The notes beneath the pieces were generated by a model. The model had not been told where the DNA came from and did not search any database. It saw only the letters and a list, made by a program, of their open reading frames with translations. From assembly GCA_012838345.1 (NCBI GenBank), contig DUPK01000032.1:1-37291 (forward strand): a stretch of 37,291 bases of DNA, in the 5' to 3' direction. The translations under genes were made by a program, and so were the position numbers. The stretch is from Clostridiales bacterium. GTDB taxonomy: Bacteria > Bacillota > Clostridia > Oscillospirales > Oscillospiraceae. Numbering within the stretch: the stretch's first letter is position 1; each line of letters begins with the position of its first letter. Below are positions 1 through 8,056 of the stretch, one piece after another.

Positions 1-22
1 AAAAGCTCCTCCCGCTTATTAA

Positions 23-1552
23 TTATCGTTTCTTGGGGATTATTAGTAGCTGCCCGTATTCAAGGTTCGGGCTTTCAAGTGCGTTTGCCTCCGCGATAAG
101 CGCCTGTGTGGAATTGTAGCGTTTAGCCAGCTCCCAGAGATTATCGTTCGGCATGGTCCGTTTCACTGTGACGGAAGGATATGCTGAAAGGTCCTTTTTG
201 TTGTTTTCATCGTAGCTGATGCTGTTGACCATCTCAATGTTCTGAGACTTGTTTGCCGTTACAGTAAAATCGACGTTAAACCTTATATCGACGCCATTTG
301 GCGCGGGGGCAGCATAAATGTCGTTGCAAACAGCGGCGGCGACATATTTTACGTTCTCGCATGGAGCCTCCCAGTTGCTGCTTACCTTCATGCGCTCGGT
401 CTGGGAGAGAAGCCGCCCGTCCTCCGCGATATAGAGCACGGACAAAGTGACGGTCGTCTCAAGCTGACAGCCTTCCCGGGTATCCATGGTGTTTACTCTC
501 CCCGTGAAAGCCCTGATGCCTACGATATTCCTCGGCTGGACTGACGTTTCAATCGTCGTCCTTATCATCTCACGGACAACGGAGGTTTTCTCCACGGCGT
601 CAATCGAGAAGTTTTCCATTTCATGATTGGTCTCAAACACAGTGCTGTAGAGGTCCGATATGTATTCAATGGTGCGCTGCTCCATGACGGTGAACTGTGC
701 CACGGCGTGCAGCTCCATCGTTATCATGGTTCCGCCGTCCCCGTTGTCTACTATATCGAAATATACCGCGGTCGGCATGAATGCGACGTTGAATTCCGGA
801 GACTCGGAGGCCTCAATCTCGGCTATCTGAGAGAATGGAACTGAAAACTCGGCGGAGTATGGACCGTCCCCGCCCTTCGCTGCGTACAGGATATTGACAT
901 TGACCGTCCCCTTCATAATTAGCTTGTTTCCGACGGTTTTGGTGTCGTCCGACGTAATCGCAACCTCGGATTTTAGTATCTCATTCACCTGAGGCTTTGA
1001 AGAAGGCAAAGTGAAATCGTCGGATACAACAAAGGTCTTTTCACGCACGTCGGAAACGATGTTTACATCCCTTCTCTGCTCCAATACCTCAATGTCGACA
1101 GTGCTGTCCTCGGGCGCCGTGCAAAGCTCAGCCTTTGATGGGCTGTAGCCCGATATTTGGGTTAAAACATCGGCACGGACGAGTATCTTCCTCGGGTTTA
1201 AGCTTCTGCTGTCTATTGAACAGAGCGACGCATTGGCTACTAGCCTCGTATTTTTATCTATTGCCGGCGATTCGCAGAAAGAGGTAAATGGTATTTTAAG
1301 CTCAAGCTTCTTTACCCTCTCCTCTCCTTCGGGCATGTAGAGCACCGTCGTAACTATCGCCCCGCCAATCGTGGCCTTACCGTTTTCAGCCTCTTTGCTG
1401 CGCAGCATTACGGTGCCGTCGGTGTCGACGATGCGGAGAATATCGGGCATGGCGTCCGGCACTATCATCTCCATTGTTTCCTCGTGCGTCATGCTCGTAT
1501 TAAACAGATTTTTATAAAAGTTTATGGGTTTTCTATCGAGCCTAGCCTCCAT
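23..1552 (-). CDS. sipL: SipL-like spore coat morphogenetic protein (DUF3794 repeats + C-terminal LysM)
   Basis: This is a 509-residue protein with about three DUF3794-type beta-rich repeats (roughly residues 30-135, 170-290 and 320-430) and one LysM domain at the very C-terminus (about 460-508: a 'DNLWELAKRYN' core and a 'GQLLIIP' end). That architecture is the one known for clostridial SipL. SipL binds the coat ATPase SpoIVA through its LysM domain and encases the forespore. It has no signal peptide or membrane segment, which fits a mother-cell cytosolic protein. The start is supported by GGAGAGG a few bases upstream of the ATG. It is the last gene of the sporulation cluster and lies 64 nt downstream of spoVM, whose product anchors the same SpoIVA layer. 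Other DUF3794-LysM proteins exist in Clostridia, so exact orthology is inferred from the architecture and this neighbourhood. Confidence 0.85.
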   Translation of the reverse strand: MEARLDRKPINFYKNLFNTSMTHEETMEMIVPDAMPDILRIVDTDGTVMLRSKEAENGKATIGGAIVTTVLYMPEGEERVKKLELKIPFTSFCESPAIDKNTRLVANASLCSIDSRSLNPRKILVRADVLTQISGYSPSKAELCTAPEDSTVDIEVLEQRRDVNIVSDVREKTFVVSDDFTLPSSKPQVNEILKSEVAITSDDTKTVGNKLIMKGTVNVNILYAAKGGDGPYSAEFSVPFSQIAEIEASESPEFNVAFMPTAVYFDIVDNGDGGTMITMELHAVAQFTVMEQRTIEYISDLYSTVFETNHEMENFSIDAVEKTSVVREMIRTTIETSVQPRNIVGIRAFTGRVNTMDTREGCQLETTVTLSVLYIAEDGRLLSQTERMKVSSNWEAPCENVKYVAAAVCNDIYAAPAPNGVDIRFNVDFTVTANKSQNIEMVNSISYDENNKKDLSAYPSVTVKRTMPNDNLWELAKRYNSTQALIAEANALESPNLEYGQLLIIPKKR

Positions 1553-1616
1553 TTATATCCTCTCCTTGAAGCTTATTGGATTTGTCCCAGTAGAGTATAT
1601 TGGGGCCGGGCTCAGA

Positions 1617-1703
1617 TTATGTCCTGTTTTTCTTCACTCTGAAAATAAATCGTAAAATCCCCGACATAAAGCGGGGAGGCTTAACAACAACCATCCATTT
1701 CAT
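1617..1703 (-). CDS. spoVM: SpoVM-like amphipathic spore peptide (28 aa)
   Basis: This is a 28-codon ORF with a near-perfect Shine-Dalgarno (GGAGGTG, 6 nt before the ATG). The peptide begins MKWMVVVKPPRF and continues MSGILRFIF, ending in a basic tail. It aligns with Bacillus subtilis SpoVM (MKFYTIKLPKF / LGGIVRAML) with one extra residue near the N-terminus. The critical proline (Pro9 in B. subtilis) corresponds to Pro10, followed by the conserved basic residue and Phe, then G-I-(V/L)-R. SpoVM inserts shallowly into the convex outer forespore membrane and recruits SpoIVA. Synteny agrees: in B. subtilis spoVM lies at the end of the prpC-prkC-rsgA cluster, as here. The next gene is sipL, encoding a partner of SpoIVA. 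The extra residue and the longer tail are small deviations. Confidence 0.88.
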   Translation of the reverse strand: MKWMVVVKPPRFMSGILRFIFRVKKNRT

Positions 1704-1723
1704 AAAAGCACCTCCATCGTCTT

Positions 1724-1882
1724 TCACCGCCTGAGCATGCATATACCGATAAGAATAAGTGCCGCGCCGAGGGCAAAGCACCAGAATATCGGCGGCATGA
1801 TTAAGGCCAATATAATCAAACTGCCCAGCGTCAGAAAGAAGGCGCCGAGCTTCTTATTGTTGCGAAAAAAACACCTTCTCAT
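1724..1882 (-). CDS. Small membrane protein of unknown function (52 aa) in the spore-coat locus
   Basis: The reading frame is open further upstream, but I place the start at the ATG at 1882. It is preceded by GAGGGG at good spacing, and the upstream codons run through an inverted repeat. The 52-residue product starts with a basic Cys/Arg-rich segment (MRRCFFRNNKK). It continues into two closely spaced hydrophobic stretches (about residues 12-28 and 30-48, separated by a Pro-Pro turn) and ends C-M-L-R-R. That suggests a short hairpin membrane protein. The gene ends 20 nt before the spoVM start and is probably co-transcribed with it. I do not recognise a characterised family. Its position suggests a role in sporulation, but nothing in the sequence proves that. 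Confidence 0.6.
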   Translation of the reverse strand: MRRCFFRNNKKLGAFFLTLGSLIILALIMPPIFWCFALGAALILIGICMLRR

Positions 1883-1942
1883 AAAAAGCCGCCCCTCAAA
1901 TTTATAAAGTAAGCAGGTAATTAAGCTGTGCCTAAGCCGGCC

Positions 1943-2012
1943 GGGCTGCCATACCACCGCAAAGCGCTTGATAAACTGCAAAGGAAGGACAAAGCAGGTG
2001 GTATGACAGCCC
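1943..2012. repeat. Long inverted repeat / hairpin (16-bp arms, 38-nt loop)
   Basis: The left arm is 1943-1958 (GGGCTGCCATACCACC) and the right arm is 1997-2012 (GGTGGTATGACAGCCC). Fifteen of 16 positions are complementary, and the remaining one becomes a U-G wobble in the minus-strand transcript, so the RNA stem is continuous. The 38-nt loop contains a small AAGCGCTT palindrome. It sits about 60 nt upstream of the membrane-microprotein/spoVM genes. No T-run follows either arm, so it is not an ordinary terminator. It could be a leader structure, a small RNA, or a short non-autonomous repeat. Confidence 0.75.
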
Positions 2013-2124
2013 TGAGCGCAGCCGATTAAGCAATAATGCTAAAGGTTCCCTAATTACTATATACGCCGCCGTCGCCCGGTTGGTACATTGTCCGCCCCCG
2101 GATAGCTTAATATTTAAATATAAA

Positions 2125-2155
2125 ACAAAAATAATGCGGCTTAAAACCGCATTAT
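2125..2155 (-). terminator. Rho-independent terminator after rsgA
   Basis: A 9-bp stem (2131-2139 with 2147-2155) and a 7-nt loop overlap the rsgA stop codon. On the minus strand it is followed by a T-rich stretch (ATTATTTTTGTTTTA). The stem is also flanked by Ts on the plus strand. It separates the rsgA operon from the spore-coat locus. Confidence 0.8.
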
Positions 2156-3036
2156 TTTTTTATTTCCCATTCTTTAATTTTACTTGCCTGCTCATATAGC
2201 CGCATATAGCTCAGATGCCTTGAGGGGTGAATCTCTCCCGCCTCGACCGCAGCCAGCACGGCGCAGCCGCTCTCCTTTAGGTGCCTGCAGTCTCGAAACC
2301 TGCATTTTTCTACATGGGGAGCAAATTCCCTGAAGGCATATTGGAGCCTGTCCTTATCAAGAAGGTCCTCCTGTGCGTCAAAGGCCGCAAAGCCCGGCGT
2401 GTCTGCCACTATTGCGCCGTTTTTCAGCTTAAAGAGCTCGACATGCCTTGTGGTATGCCGCCCGCGCCCGAGTTTCCGGCTCACCTCGGCGGTGGGTATC
2501 TTAAGCCCGGGCTCCAGCGCGTTGAGTATGCTCGATTTCCCGACTCCGGAGTTTCCGGTAAACACGCTCACACCGCCATTAATTTCCTCTACGAGCTTGT
2601 CAATGCCCTCGCCTGTTTTGGCGCTTACGTTTATGGCCCTGTAGCCTGCTTTTCTATACATCGGAGTGAGATGCTTTGGCCTTTCAATATCGCATTTATT
2701 AACTACAATAAGCGCATCACAGCCGCGAAGCTCGGCTATGGTAAGAAGCCTGTCAATCAGGAAGGAATCTGTAACGGGTATGGCCTCGGAAGCAATTATG
2801 ACGAGCTGGTCTATATTTGCAACGGCCGGGCGCACAAAGAAATTTCTTCTGGGCAGTATCTCGCCAAGCACTCCACTGCCGTTGTTTATATCGGTCACGA
2901 GGACGCGGTCGCCGACAAGCGGAGTGATGCCCTCCAGCCTGAACTTGCCCCGCGCACGACACTCAATGAGCCCTCTTTCCGTTTCAACGTAGTAAAAGCC
3001 GCTTAGAGCTTTAAGAATGAGGCCTTCAACTGGCAT
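2152..3036 (-). CDS. rsgA: Ribosome small-subunit-dependent GTPase RsgA (YloQ/CpgA)
   Basis: RsgA is a circularly permuted GTPase that checks late 30S subunit assembly. In the 294-residue protein an N-terminal OB-fold (about 1-70) is followed by the permuted G motifs: G4 NKCD at 113-116, G1 GNSGVGKS at 161-168 and G3 DTPGF at 212-216. The C-terminal zinc site has Cys245, Cys250, His252 and Cys258. Length and motif order are typical. The start lies 4 nt from the end of prkC, so the two are translationally close. The prpC-prkC-rsgA order matches B. subtilis, where PrkC phosphorylates this GTPase. Confidence 0.96.
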   Translation of the reverse strand: MPVEGLILKALSGFYYVETERGLIECRARGKFRLEGITPLVGDRVLVTDINNGSGVLGEILPRRNFFVRPAVANIDQLVIIASEAIPVTDSFLIDRLLTIAELRGCDALIVVNKCDIERPKHLTPMYRKAGYRAINVSAKTGEGIDKLVEEINGGVSVFTGNSGVGKSSILNALEPGLKIPTAEVSRKLGRGRHTTRHVELFKLKNGAIVADTPGFAAFDAQEDLLDKDRLQYAFREFAPHVEKCRFRDCRHLKESGCAVLAAVEAGEIHPSRHLSYMRLYEQASKIKEWEIKK

Positions 3037-3040
3037 CCTC

Positions 3041-4834
3041 TCAGCCTCCGACCTGTGCAGATGCGTTTATCATGTTTGGACCTCCGGATACTCGCAAATC
3101 TACGCTTGTGTACTCGGCCACCTCGGTACCCTCCGTTACGCTCTGGTAGAGCACTGTGCCAATCTCCGCCTCACTGGGAACCAGAGATATGTTGCCCGCG
3201 GAGAGGTTTTTCTCTTCAAGCGCATCTATCGCGGCATTGAGCATTGAGCCGGTAACCTTAGGCACCGAGACGTAATTAATCTTCGGACCGGCGCTGACCG
3301 TTAAATACACCGTGCTGCCGGGAAGCAGCTCCTCGCCAGCTTCGGGTATGGTTTTTATTACAATGCCCATTTCAACCGTTTCCGAGATTACGGTCTCTTT
3401 CTCGACGATAAGCTTCAGCTTTTCAAGCTCAATTATCGCCTGGCGGTAGTCCTTTCCGGCCAGGTCGGGCATTATTACATAGTTTGTACCCCTGCTGATG
3501 ACGAGCTTTACATCTATCTTTTCATCAGACTTAACGACCGTCCTGCCTTCGGCGGGCTCCTGAGAGATGACATAGCCCTCTTCATACTCGTCGCTGACCT
3601 CGTATGTGGTACTGAAATTAAACCTTTCGGTATAATGAGGATTAATAAGGATTTCCTCAAGCTTTGTGCCGACAAAGCCTGGCATGGTCATGGTCTCGGG
3701 TTTTGAGAATAAATCACTCAACCAGAAGCGCCAAAGAAAGATGAATGTGCCCACAATGAAGGCAAGAACCAGGAAGACACCCAAAGCGACGGATGCCCTT
3801 CTCGAATTTTTGCTTTTTTTAATATACTCTTCCTTCACCAGCTCACCTTTTACCCCCGTCGGCCTTGCGGAAGAGGTGTAGCGCTCCCGCACGTTTTTCG
3901 GCATATCCCTGTTTTGCTCACCATTGTCGTAGCTTTTCTCTCTCGAAGGGTTGATGTCTCCCACTATTGAGGGTGACATATGGTCTACTTCCTGAGGATT
4001 TTTCCGAAATTCCTCAAGGTCGTCCATCATCTCATTTATGGTCTGATACCTCTCCTCCAGGCTTGGATTCATGGCCTTCATGGTAATCTCCTCAAGCCTT
4101 TCAGGTATATCCGGGTTTAATTCACCGGGCATAAGAGGAATTGAGCTTATATGCTGTATGGCAACCGACACCGGTGAATCGCCCTCAAAGGGTAGTCTCC
4201 CCGTGAGCATCTCGTACATAACGACTCCGAGCGAATAAATGTCCGTTCTGGCGTCCACCGACTCCCCCTTAGCCTGCTCGGGAGAGATATAGTGCACAGA
4301 GCCGATGGCATCCTTCGTATACGATATGTCGCTTTGCATTGACTGAAGCCTGGCTATGCCGAAGTCGGCCACCTTTACGCTGCTGTCGCGCAGAATCATT
4401 ATGTTGTGCGGCTTGATGTCACGGTGAATTATACCGCGGCTGTGGGCGTGACTTAGCGCCTTTGTAATCTGGAGGGAAAAATGCAGGGCCTCTTTCCAGG
4501 TAAGAACTCCGCGCTTTTTCATATACTGCTTGAGCGTAATGCCGTCGATAAGCTCCATTACGATATATTCCACATTTTCACTGTTGCTGACGTCGTAAAC
4601 GGAGACAATATTGGGATGAGAAAGCATGGCTACCGCGTGTGATTCGGTGTGGAAACGACGGCGAAACTCGTCGTTGGAGGCATACTCGTCCTTTAATATC
4701 TTTACGGCGACGGGTCTGTTGAGTCTGTGGCATATGGCTTTATAGACGACCGCCATTCCGCCCGTCCCAATTACTTCGAGTATTTCATATCTATTGTCCA
4801 GGAGCTTACCCAGGTACCTGTCTTCATTAGCCAT
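3041..4834 (-). CDS. prkC: PASTA-domain Ser/Thr protein kinase PrkC/Stk1
   Basis: This is a transmembrane kinase that senses peptidoglycan fragments and controls cell wall metabolism, dormancy exit and translation factors. Of 597 residues, 1-275 form a Hanks-type kinase with a Gly-rich loop at 23-30, Lys45, HRDIKPHN at 137-144 (catalytic Asp139) and DFG at 157-159. A Ser/Thr-rich activation segment carries the usual autophosphorylation sites. A basic juxtamembrane linker (about 276-345) leads to one membrane helix (347-371). Three extracellular PASTA repeats follow (about 382-448, 449-517 and 518-585), with typical 'PxxxG' starts. GGAGGG precedes the ATG. Its phosphatase prpC is immediately upstream. 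Confidence 0.96.
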   Translation of the reverse strand: MANEDRYLGKLLDNRYEILEVIGTGGMAVVYKAICHRLNRPVAVKILKDEYASNDEFRRRFHTESHAVAMLSHPNIVSVYDVSNSENVEYIVMELIDGITLKQYMKKRGVLTWKEALHFSLQITKALSHAHSRGIIHRDIKPHNIMILRDSSVKVADFGIARLQSMQSDISYTKDAIGSVHYISPEQAKGESVDARTDIYSLGVVMYEMLTGRLPFEGDSPVSVAIQHISSIPLMPGELNPDIPERLEEITMKAMNPSLEERYQTINEMMDDLEEFRKNPQEVDHMSPSIVGDINPSREKSYDNGEQNRDMPKNVRERYTSSARPTGVKGELVKEEYIKKSKNSRRASVALGVFLVLAFIVGTFIFLWRFWLSDLFSKPETMTMPGFVGTKLEEILINPHYTERFNFSTTYEVSDEYEEGYVISQEPAEGRTVVKSDEKIDVKLVISRGTNYVIMPDLAGKDYRQAIIELEKLKLIVEKETVISETVEMGIVIKTIPEAGEELLPGSTVYLTVSAGPKINYVSVPKVTGSMLNAAIDALEEKNLSAGNISLVPSEAEIGTVLYQSVTEGTEVAEYTSVDLRVSGGPNMINASAQVGG

Positions 4835-4861
4835 TGATAAAATCCCTCCAATTCACGGAGA

Positions 4862-5599
4862 TTATTTTTGCAGCAAAACCGCGGTCACATTGTCCGTTGC
4901 ACCTGCTTCGATTGCAAGTTCTATGAGCTTCTGGCAGATGGCTTCCACTCCCTCGTTTGAGAGTGCGACGGTTTCCCAAATGAGCTTTTCGTCCAGGCAG
5001 TTGGTCAGTCCGTCCGTGCACAGAAGCAGGCTCTCGCCTTTTTTAATGCGGATTTCAAATAAATCGCAAAGCACTCCGGGCTCGACGCCCAGGGCTCTTG
5101 TAATCAGATTTCTATCGGGATGGGTCACCGCTTCCTCGCGCTTGATTTCACCGCGGTCAATCATGTCCTGAACCAGGGAGTGGTCCTTGGTAATTCTCCA
5201 GATCCCTTCGGCGGTTATATGATAGGCGCGGCTGTCCCCTACGTTAATGATTGAGGCGTACTCGCCCATCACAAGGGCGCCGACAAGGGTCGTGCCCATA
5301 CCGGCGTATTCAGGCTCGGACCTTGCCACCTCGTAGACCATGCTGTTGGCATAGGACGCAGAGCGCCTGACAAGGCCCGAAAGCTCCTCCATGCCGGCGG
5401 CGCTTTTCAGCCCTTGCCTCATATGGTCCATAAAGGCCTCGACGGCGATACTGCTGGCCACGTTGCCGGCATTGGCACCGCCCATCCCGTCACAGACCAC
5501 ACACAGAGCCACGTCCCTGTCCTTAACGAAATCCAGGCCGTAGAAATCCTGATTCTGCGACCTGACAGTTCCTATGTCGGTTATACCCCATCCGTTCAT
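4862..5599 (-). CDS. prpC: PP2C-family Ser/Thr phosphatase PrpC/Stp
   Basis: This 245-residue PPM/PP2C phosphatase is the expected partner that dephosphorylates PrkC and its substrates. Metal-binding motifs are visible: the RSQNQD opening at 13-18, CDGMGG at 36-41 (Asp37), GDSRAY at 121-126, CTDGLTN at 194-200 (Asp196) and TDN at 235-237 (Asp236). No membrane segment is present, so it acts in the cytosol. It lies 27 nt upstream of prkC in the same direction. Its own start is 14 nt downstream of the rlmN stop, consistent with one operon. Confidence 0.95.
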   Translation of the reverse strand: MNGWGITDIGTVRSQNQDFYGLDFVKDRDVALCVVCDGMGGANAGNVASSIAVEAFMDHMRQGLKSAAGMEELSGLVRRSASYANSMVYEVARSEPEYAGMGTTLVGALVMGEYASIINVGDSRAYHITAEGIWRITKDHSLVQDMIDRGEIKREEAVTHPDRNLITRALGVEPGVLCDLFEIRIKKGESLLLCTDGLTNCLDEKLIWETVALSNEGVEAICQKLIELAIEAGATDNVTAVLLQK

Positions 5600-5613
5600 A
5601 TAATGCCCCTATC

Positions 5614-6636
5614 TTATCCCGTAACCTTCTTGCGAAGCTGGCCGCAGGCGGCTTCTATATCGCCTCCTAGCCTTCTGCGCACAGTTACATTTGCGCCTTT
5701 ACCTTCCAATGTCTTAATAAATTGATTGATACGCCGCGAGGGTTTAAGAGGACTGCCTTCCACGTTATTCAGCGGAATAAGGTTAATATGTGCGCTTATT
5801 GAGTGCGCAATATCTGCAAGCATTTCGGCCTGCTCATCGCTGTCGTTAACTCTGTCTATCATCGCGTATTCAATGGATATGCGCCTTCCGGTCTTCTCGT
5901 AATACCGCCTGCAGGCATCTATTACTTCCCGAATTGGATAGCGCCTGCCGACGGGCATAAGCTCCAAGCGCGTTTTGTCGTCGGGAGCATGCAACGAAAG
6001 TGATAAAGTTAATTGTAAATTATAATCAGCAAGTTTGTCAATCTTATCGGGAAGTCCGCAGGTGGACAGCGAAATATGCCGCATACCGATGTTCATGCCG
6101 TCCGGGTGGTTTACAAGCTCAAGAAATTTCATTACATTGTCGAAATTGTCCAGAGGCTCCCCAATGCCCATCAAAACTATATTGGATATTTTACTTCCCG
6201 AGTCCTTTTCCGAGAAAAGAACCTGGTCGAGTATCTCGGACGCGGTGAGGTTTCTTATTAAGCCCCCGTGCGCCGAAGCGCAGAAGGCGCAGTTCATTCG
6301 GCAGCCCACCTGCGATGAGACGCATACCGTATTGCCGTGCTTGTAGCGCATCAGCACGCTCTCAATGGCGCTGCCGTCTCTCAGCTTCCAGAGGTATTTA
6401 ATCGTTCCGTCTTCCTTTGAGACCTGCTTGCGAAGAATCTCCGGAACCGTGATATAGAAGCGCTCGTCCAGCTTTTGCTGCAGGCTCTTGCCAATATTTG
6501 TCATCGAAGCAAAGTCCGGTGCGCCGCGCATCAGCCATGTAAAAATCTGCCCGGCACGGTAGCTCGGCTCCCCCATCTCCGCGAGAGAAGCTTCAAGCTC
6601 CGTGGGAAGCATGGATTTTATATCGGACTTGCTCAT
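5614..6636 (-). CDS. rlmN: Dual-specificity 23S rRNA/tRNA adenine-C2 methyltransferase RlmN
   Basis: This radical-SAM enzyme methylates A2503 of 23S rRNA and A37 of some tRNAs. With the ATG start at 6636 the protein has 340 residues. The iron-sulfur motif CxxxCxxC is at Cys112, Cys116 and Cys119. The two mechanistic cysteines correspond to Cys105 (in the 'VCVSSQ' strand) and Cys331 (in 'EAACGQL' near the C-terminus). The frame is open to a TTG at 6657, but that codon has no ribosome binding site. The ATG is preceded by AAAGGATAGG, so I use the shorter form. Confidence 0.95.
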   Translation of the reverse strand: MSKSDIKSMLPTELEASLAEMGEPSYRAGQIFTWLMRGAPDFASMTNIGKSLQQKLDERFYITVPEILRKQVSKEDGTIKYLWKLRDGSAIESVLMRYKHGNTVCVSSQVGCRMNCAFCASAHGGLIRNLTASEILDQVLFSEKDSGSKISNIVLMGIGEPLDNFDNVMKFLELVNHPDGMNIGMRHISLSTCGLPDKIDKLADYNLQLTLSLSLHAPDDKTRLELMPVGRRYPIREVIDACRRYYEKTGRRISIEYAMIDRVNDSDEQAEMLADIAHSISAHINLIPLNNVEGSPLKPSRRINQFIKTLEGKGANVTVRRRLGGDIEAACGQLRKKVTG

Positions 6637-6717
6637 TTGCGACCTATCCTTTCTCAAGGCAAAAGCGCATGGAAAAAGTTATTTGAAAACTAAACTGTTT
6701 AATCCGTTAACCTACAG

Positions 6718-8046
6718 TCAATTCTTTCTCATTTTGCAGATGAAAAAGCCGTCCGTTCCATGGACATGGGGGTACAGCGTGAGCATGCCGCCCTCCTGTT
6801 TCCCGATTGGCTCCGGTAGCTCAAATACTTCGGTCGAAAAGCCGCCTTGTTTTGACAGGAAGGCGGAAACTACACGTTCGTTTTCCTCGGTCATTATGGT
6901 GCAGGTAGAGTAGAGTAAAACCCCGCCTTTATTCACATAGTTTGACAGGTTCTCAAGGATTTTAAGCTGAATCGCGGGCAGGGCGCCTATTTCCTCCATG
7001 CTTTTATAGCGTATCTCCGGCTTCTTTCTTATTATTCCCAGGCCCGAACAGGGTACATCAGCTATCACAAGGTCAAAGCGACCAATAAAATCTTCATTTC
7101 TAGCCGTCGCGTCTATCCGGGCGGTTTTTATAATGTCTATTCCGAGTCTCTTTGCACCCTCTTCAATACGCGCAAGCTTCTTTGCGTTAATGTCGGCGGC
7201 CAGAATAGAGCCTTTATTGCGCATAAGCATCGCGGCCATAAAGGACTTGCCGCCGGGCGCGGCGCAGGCGTCAAGGACCATCTGCCCCTCGCGGGGCTCT
7301 GCCGCCATAACGGCCAGGCGCGCCGCCAGGTCCTGAATGGTAATAAGACCGCCCTTAAAAACCTCGGAGCTCTCAAGGCTCCCCAAGCCTGATATTTGGA
7401 CGCAATCGTCAAGCAAAGAGTTCCGTGTAGCACTTACTCCCTCCGCCGAAAGCGCGGCAAGGACCTTTTCGGCGTCGGTCTTTAAGGTGTTTACCTGCGC
7501 GGTTACGGGCGGTATCTCGTTGTTTGCGGCCAGTAGCTTTTCAAGGCTCTCGCTGTCCAGAAACTTAGAGAGCCTTTCAACAAGCGCGGGCGGGTGGCTG
7601 TATTTGATTGAAAGATACTCGTTTTTTGTCTGCGCCTTAATCTCGGGAAGCGAGCCTTTCGCGGCAGATACTTTCCTCAGAACCGCGTTTACAAAGCCTG
7701 CGGCTCTGGGGTTTGCGAATTTTTTCGTGAGCTTCACAGCCTCGTCCACCGCGGCCGAGGCAGGTATCTTGTCCAAAAACAGAAGCTGATAGAGGGACAG
7801 CTCAAGTATGTCGAGCACTACCGGCTCTATTTTATTTAACTTGACAGTCGAAAAAACGGAAATGTAATAGTCACAGAGGATTTTGTTCTGCAAAACCCCG
7901 TAGCATATCCTCGAGGCAAGCGCCGCGTCGCGCGCGTCCAGGCCCTCTTTTTTTATGATGCTGTCGAGATAGACATCAGACCAGGCCCCGCTTTTGCGGA
8001 ACGCGCCCAGAGTCCTTAGCGCTGCTTCTCTTGCGGATAGAGCCAT
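6718..8046 (-). CDS. rsmB: 16S rRNA cytosine-967 C5-methyltransferase RsmB
   Basis: This 442-residue protein has an N-terminal NusB-like helical RNA-binding domain (about 1-135) and a C-terminal RsmB/NOP methyltransferase domain. The SAM motif DACAAPGGK is at 259-267. The two catalytic cysteines are Cys333 (VPCSGLG) and Cys382 (YSTCT). It methylates C967 of 16S rRNA. AAGGAG precedes the ATG. The gene lies directly downstream of fmt with a 10-nt gap, as in the conserved def-fmt-rsmB order. A 60-80 nt gap with no strong hairpin separates it from rlmN. Confidence 0.95.
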   Translation of the reverse strand: MALSAREAALRTLGAFRKSGAWSDVYLDSIIKKEGLDARDAALASRICYGVLQNKILCDYYISVFSTVKLNKIEPVVLDILELSLYQLLFLDKIPASAAVDEAVKLTKKFANPRAAGFVNAVLRKVSAAKGSLPEIKAQTKNEYLSIKYSHPPALVERLSKFLDSESLEKLLAANNEIPPVTAQVNTLKTDAEKVLAALSAEGVSATRNSLLDDCVQISGLGSLESSEVFKGGLITIQDLAARLAVMAAEPREGQMVLDACAAPGGKSFMAAMLMRNKGSILAADINAKKLARIEEGAKRLGIDIIKTARIDATARNEDFIGRFDLVIADVPCSGLGIIRKKPEIRYKSMEEIGALPAIQLKILENLSNYVNKGGVLLYSTCTIMTEENERVVSAFLSKQGGFSTEVFELPEPIGKQEGGMLTLYPHVHGTDGFFICKMRKN

Positions 8047-8056
8047 TTTTCTCTCC

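Noticed and set aside
2281-3006. 241-codon plus-strand ORF opposite rsgA
   Set aside because: It mirrors the rsgA coding strand, has no ribosome site or domain, and rsgA has all its motifs on the minus strand.
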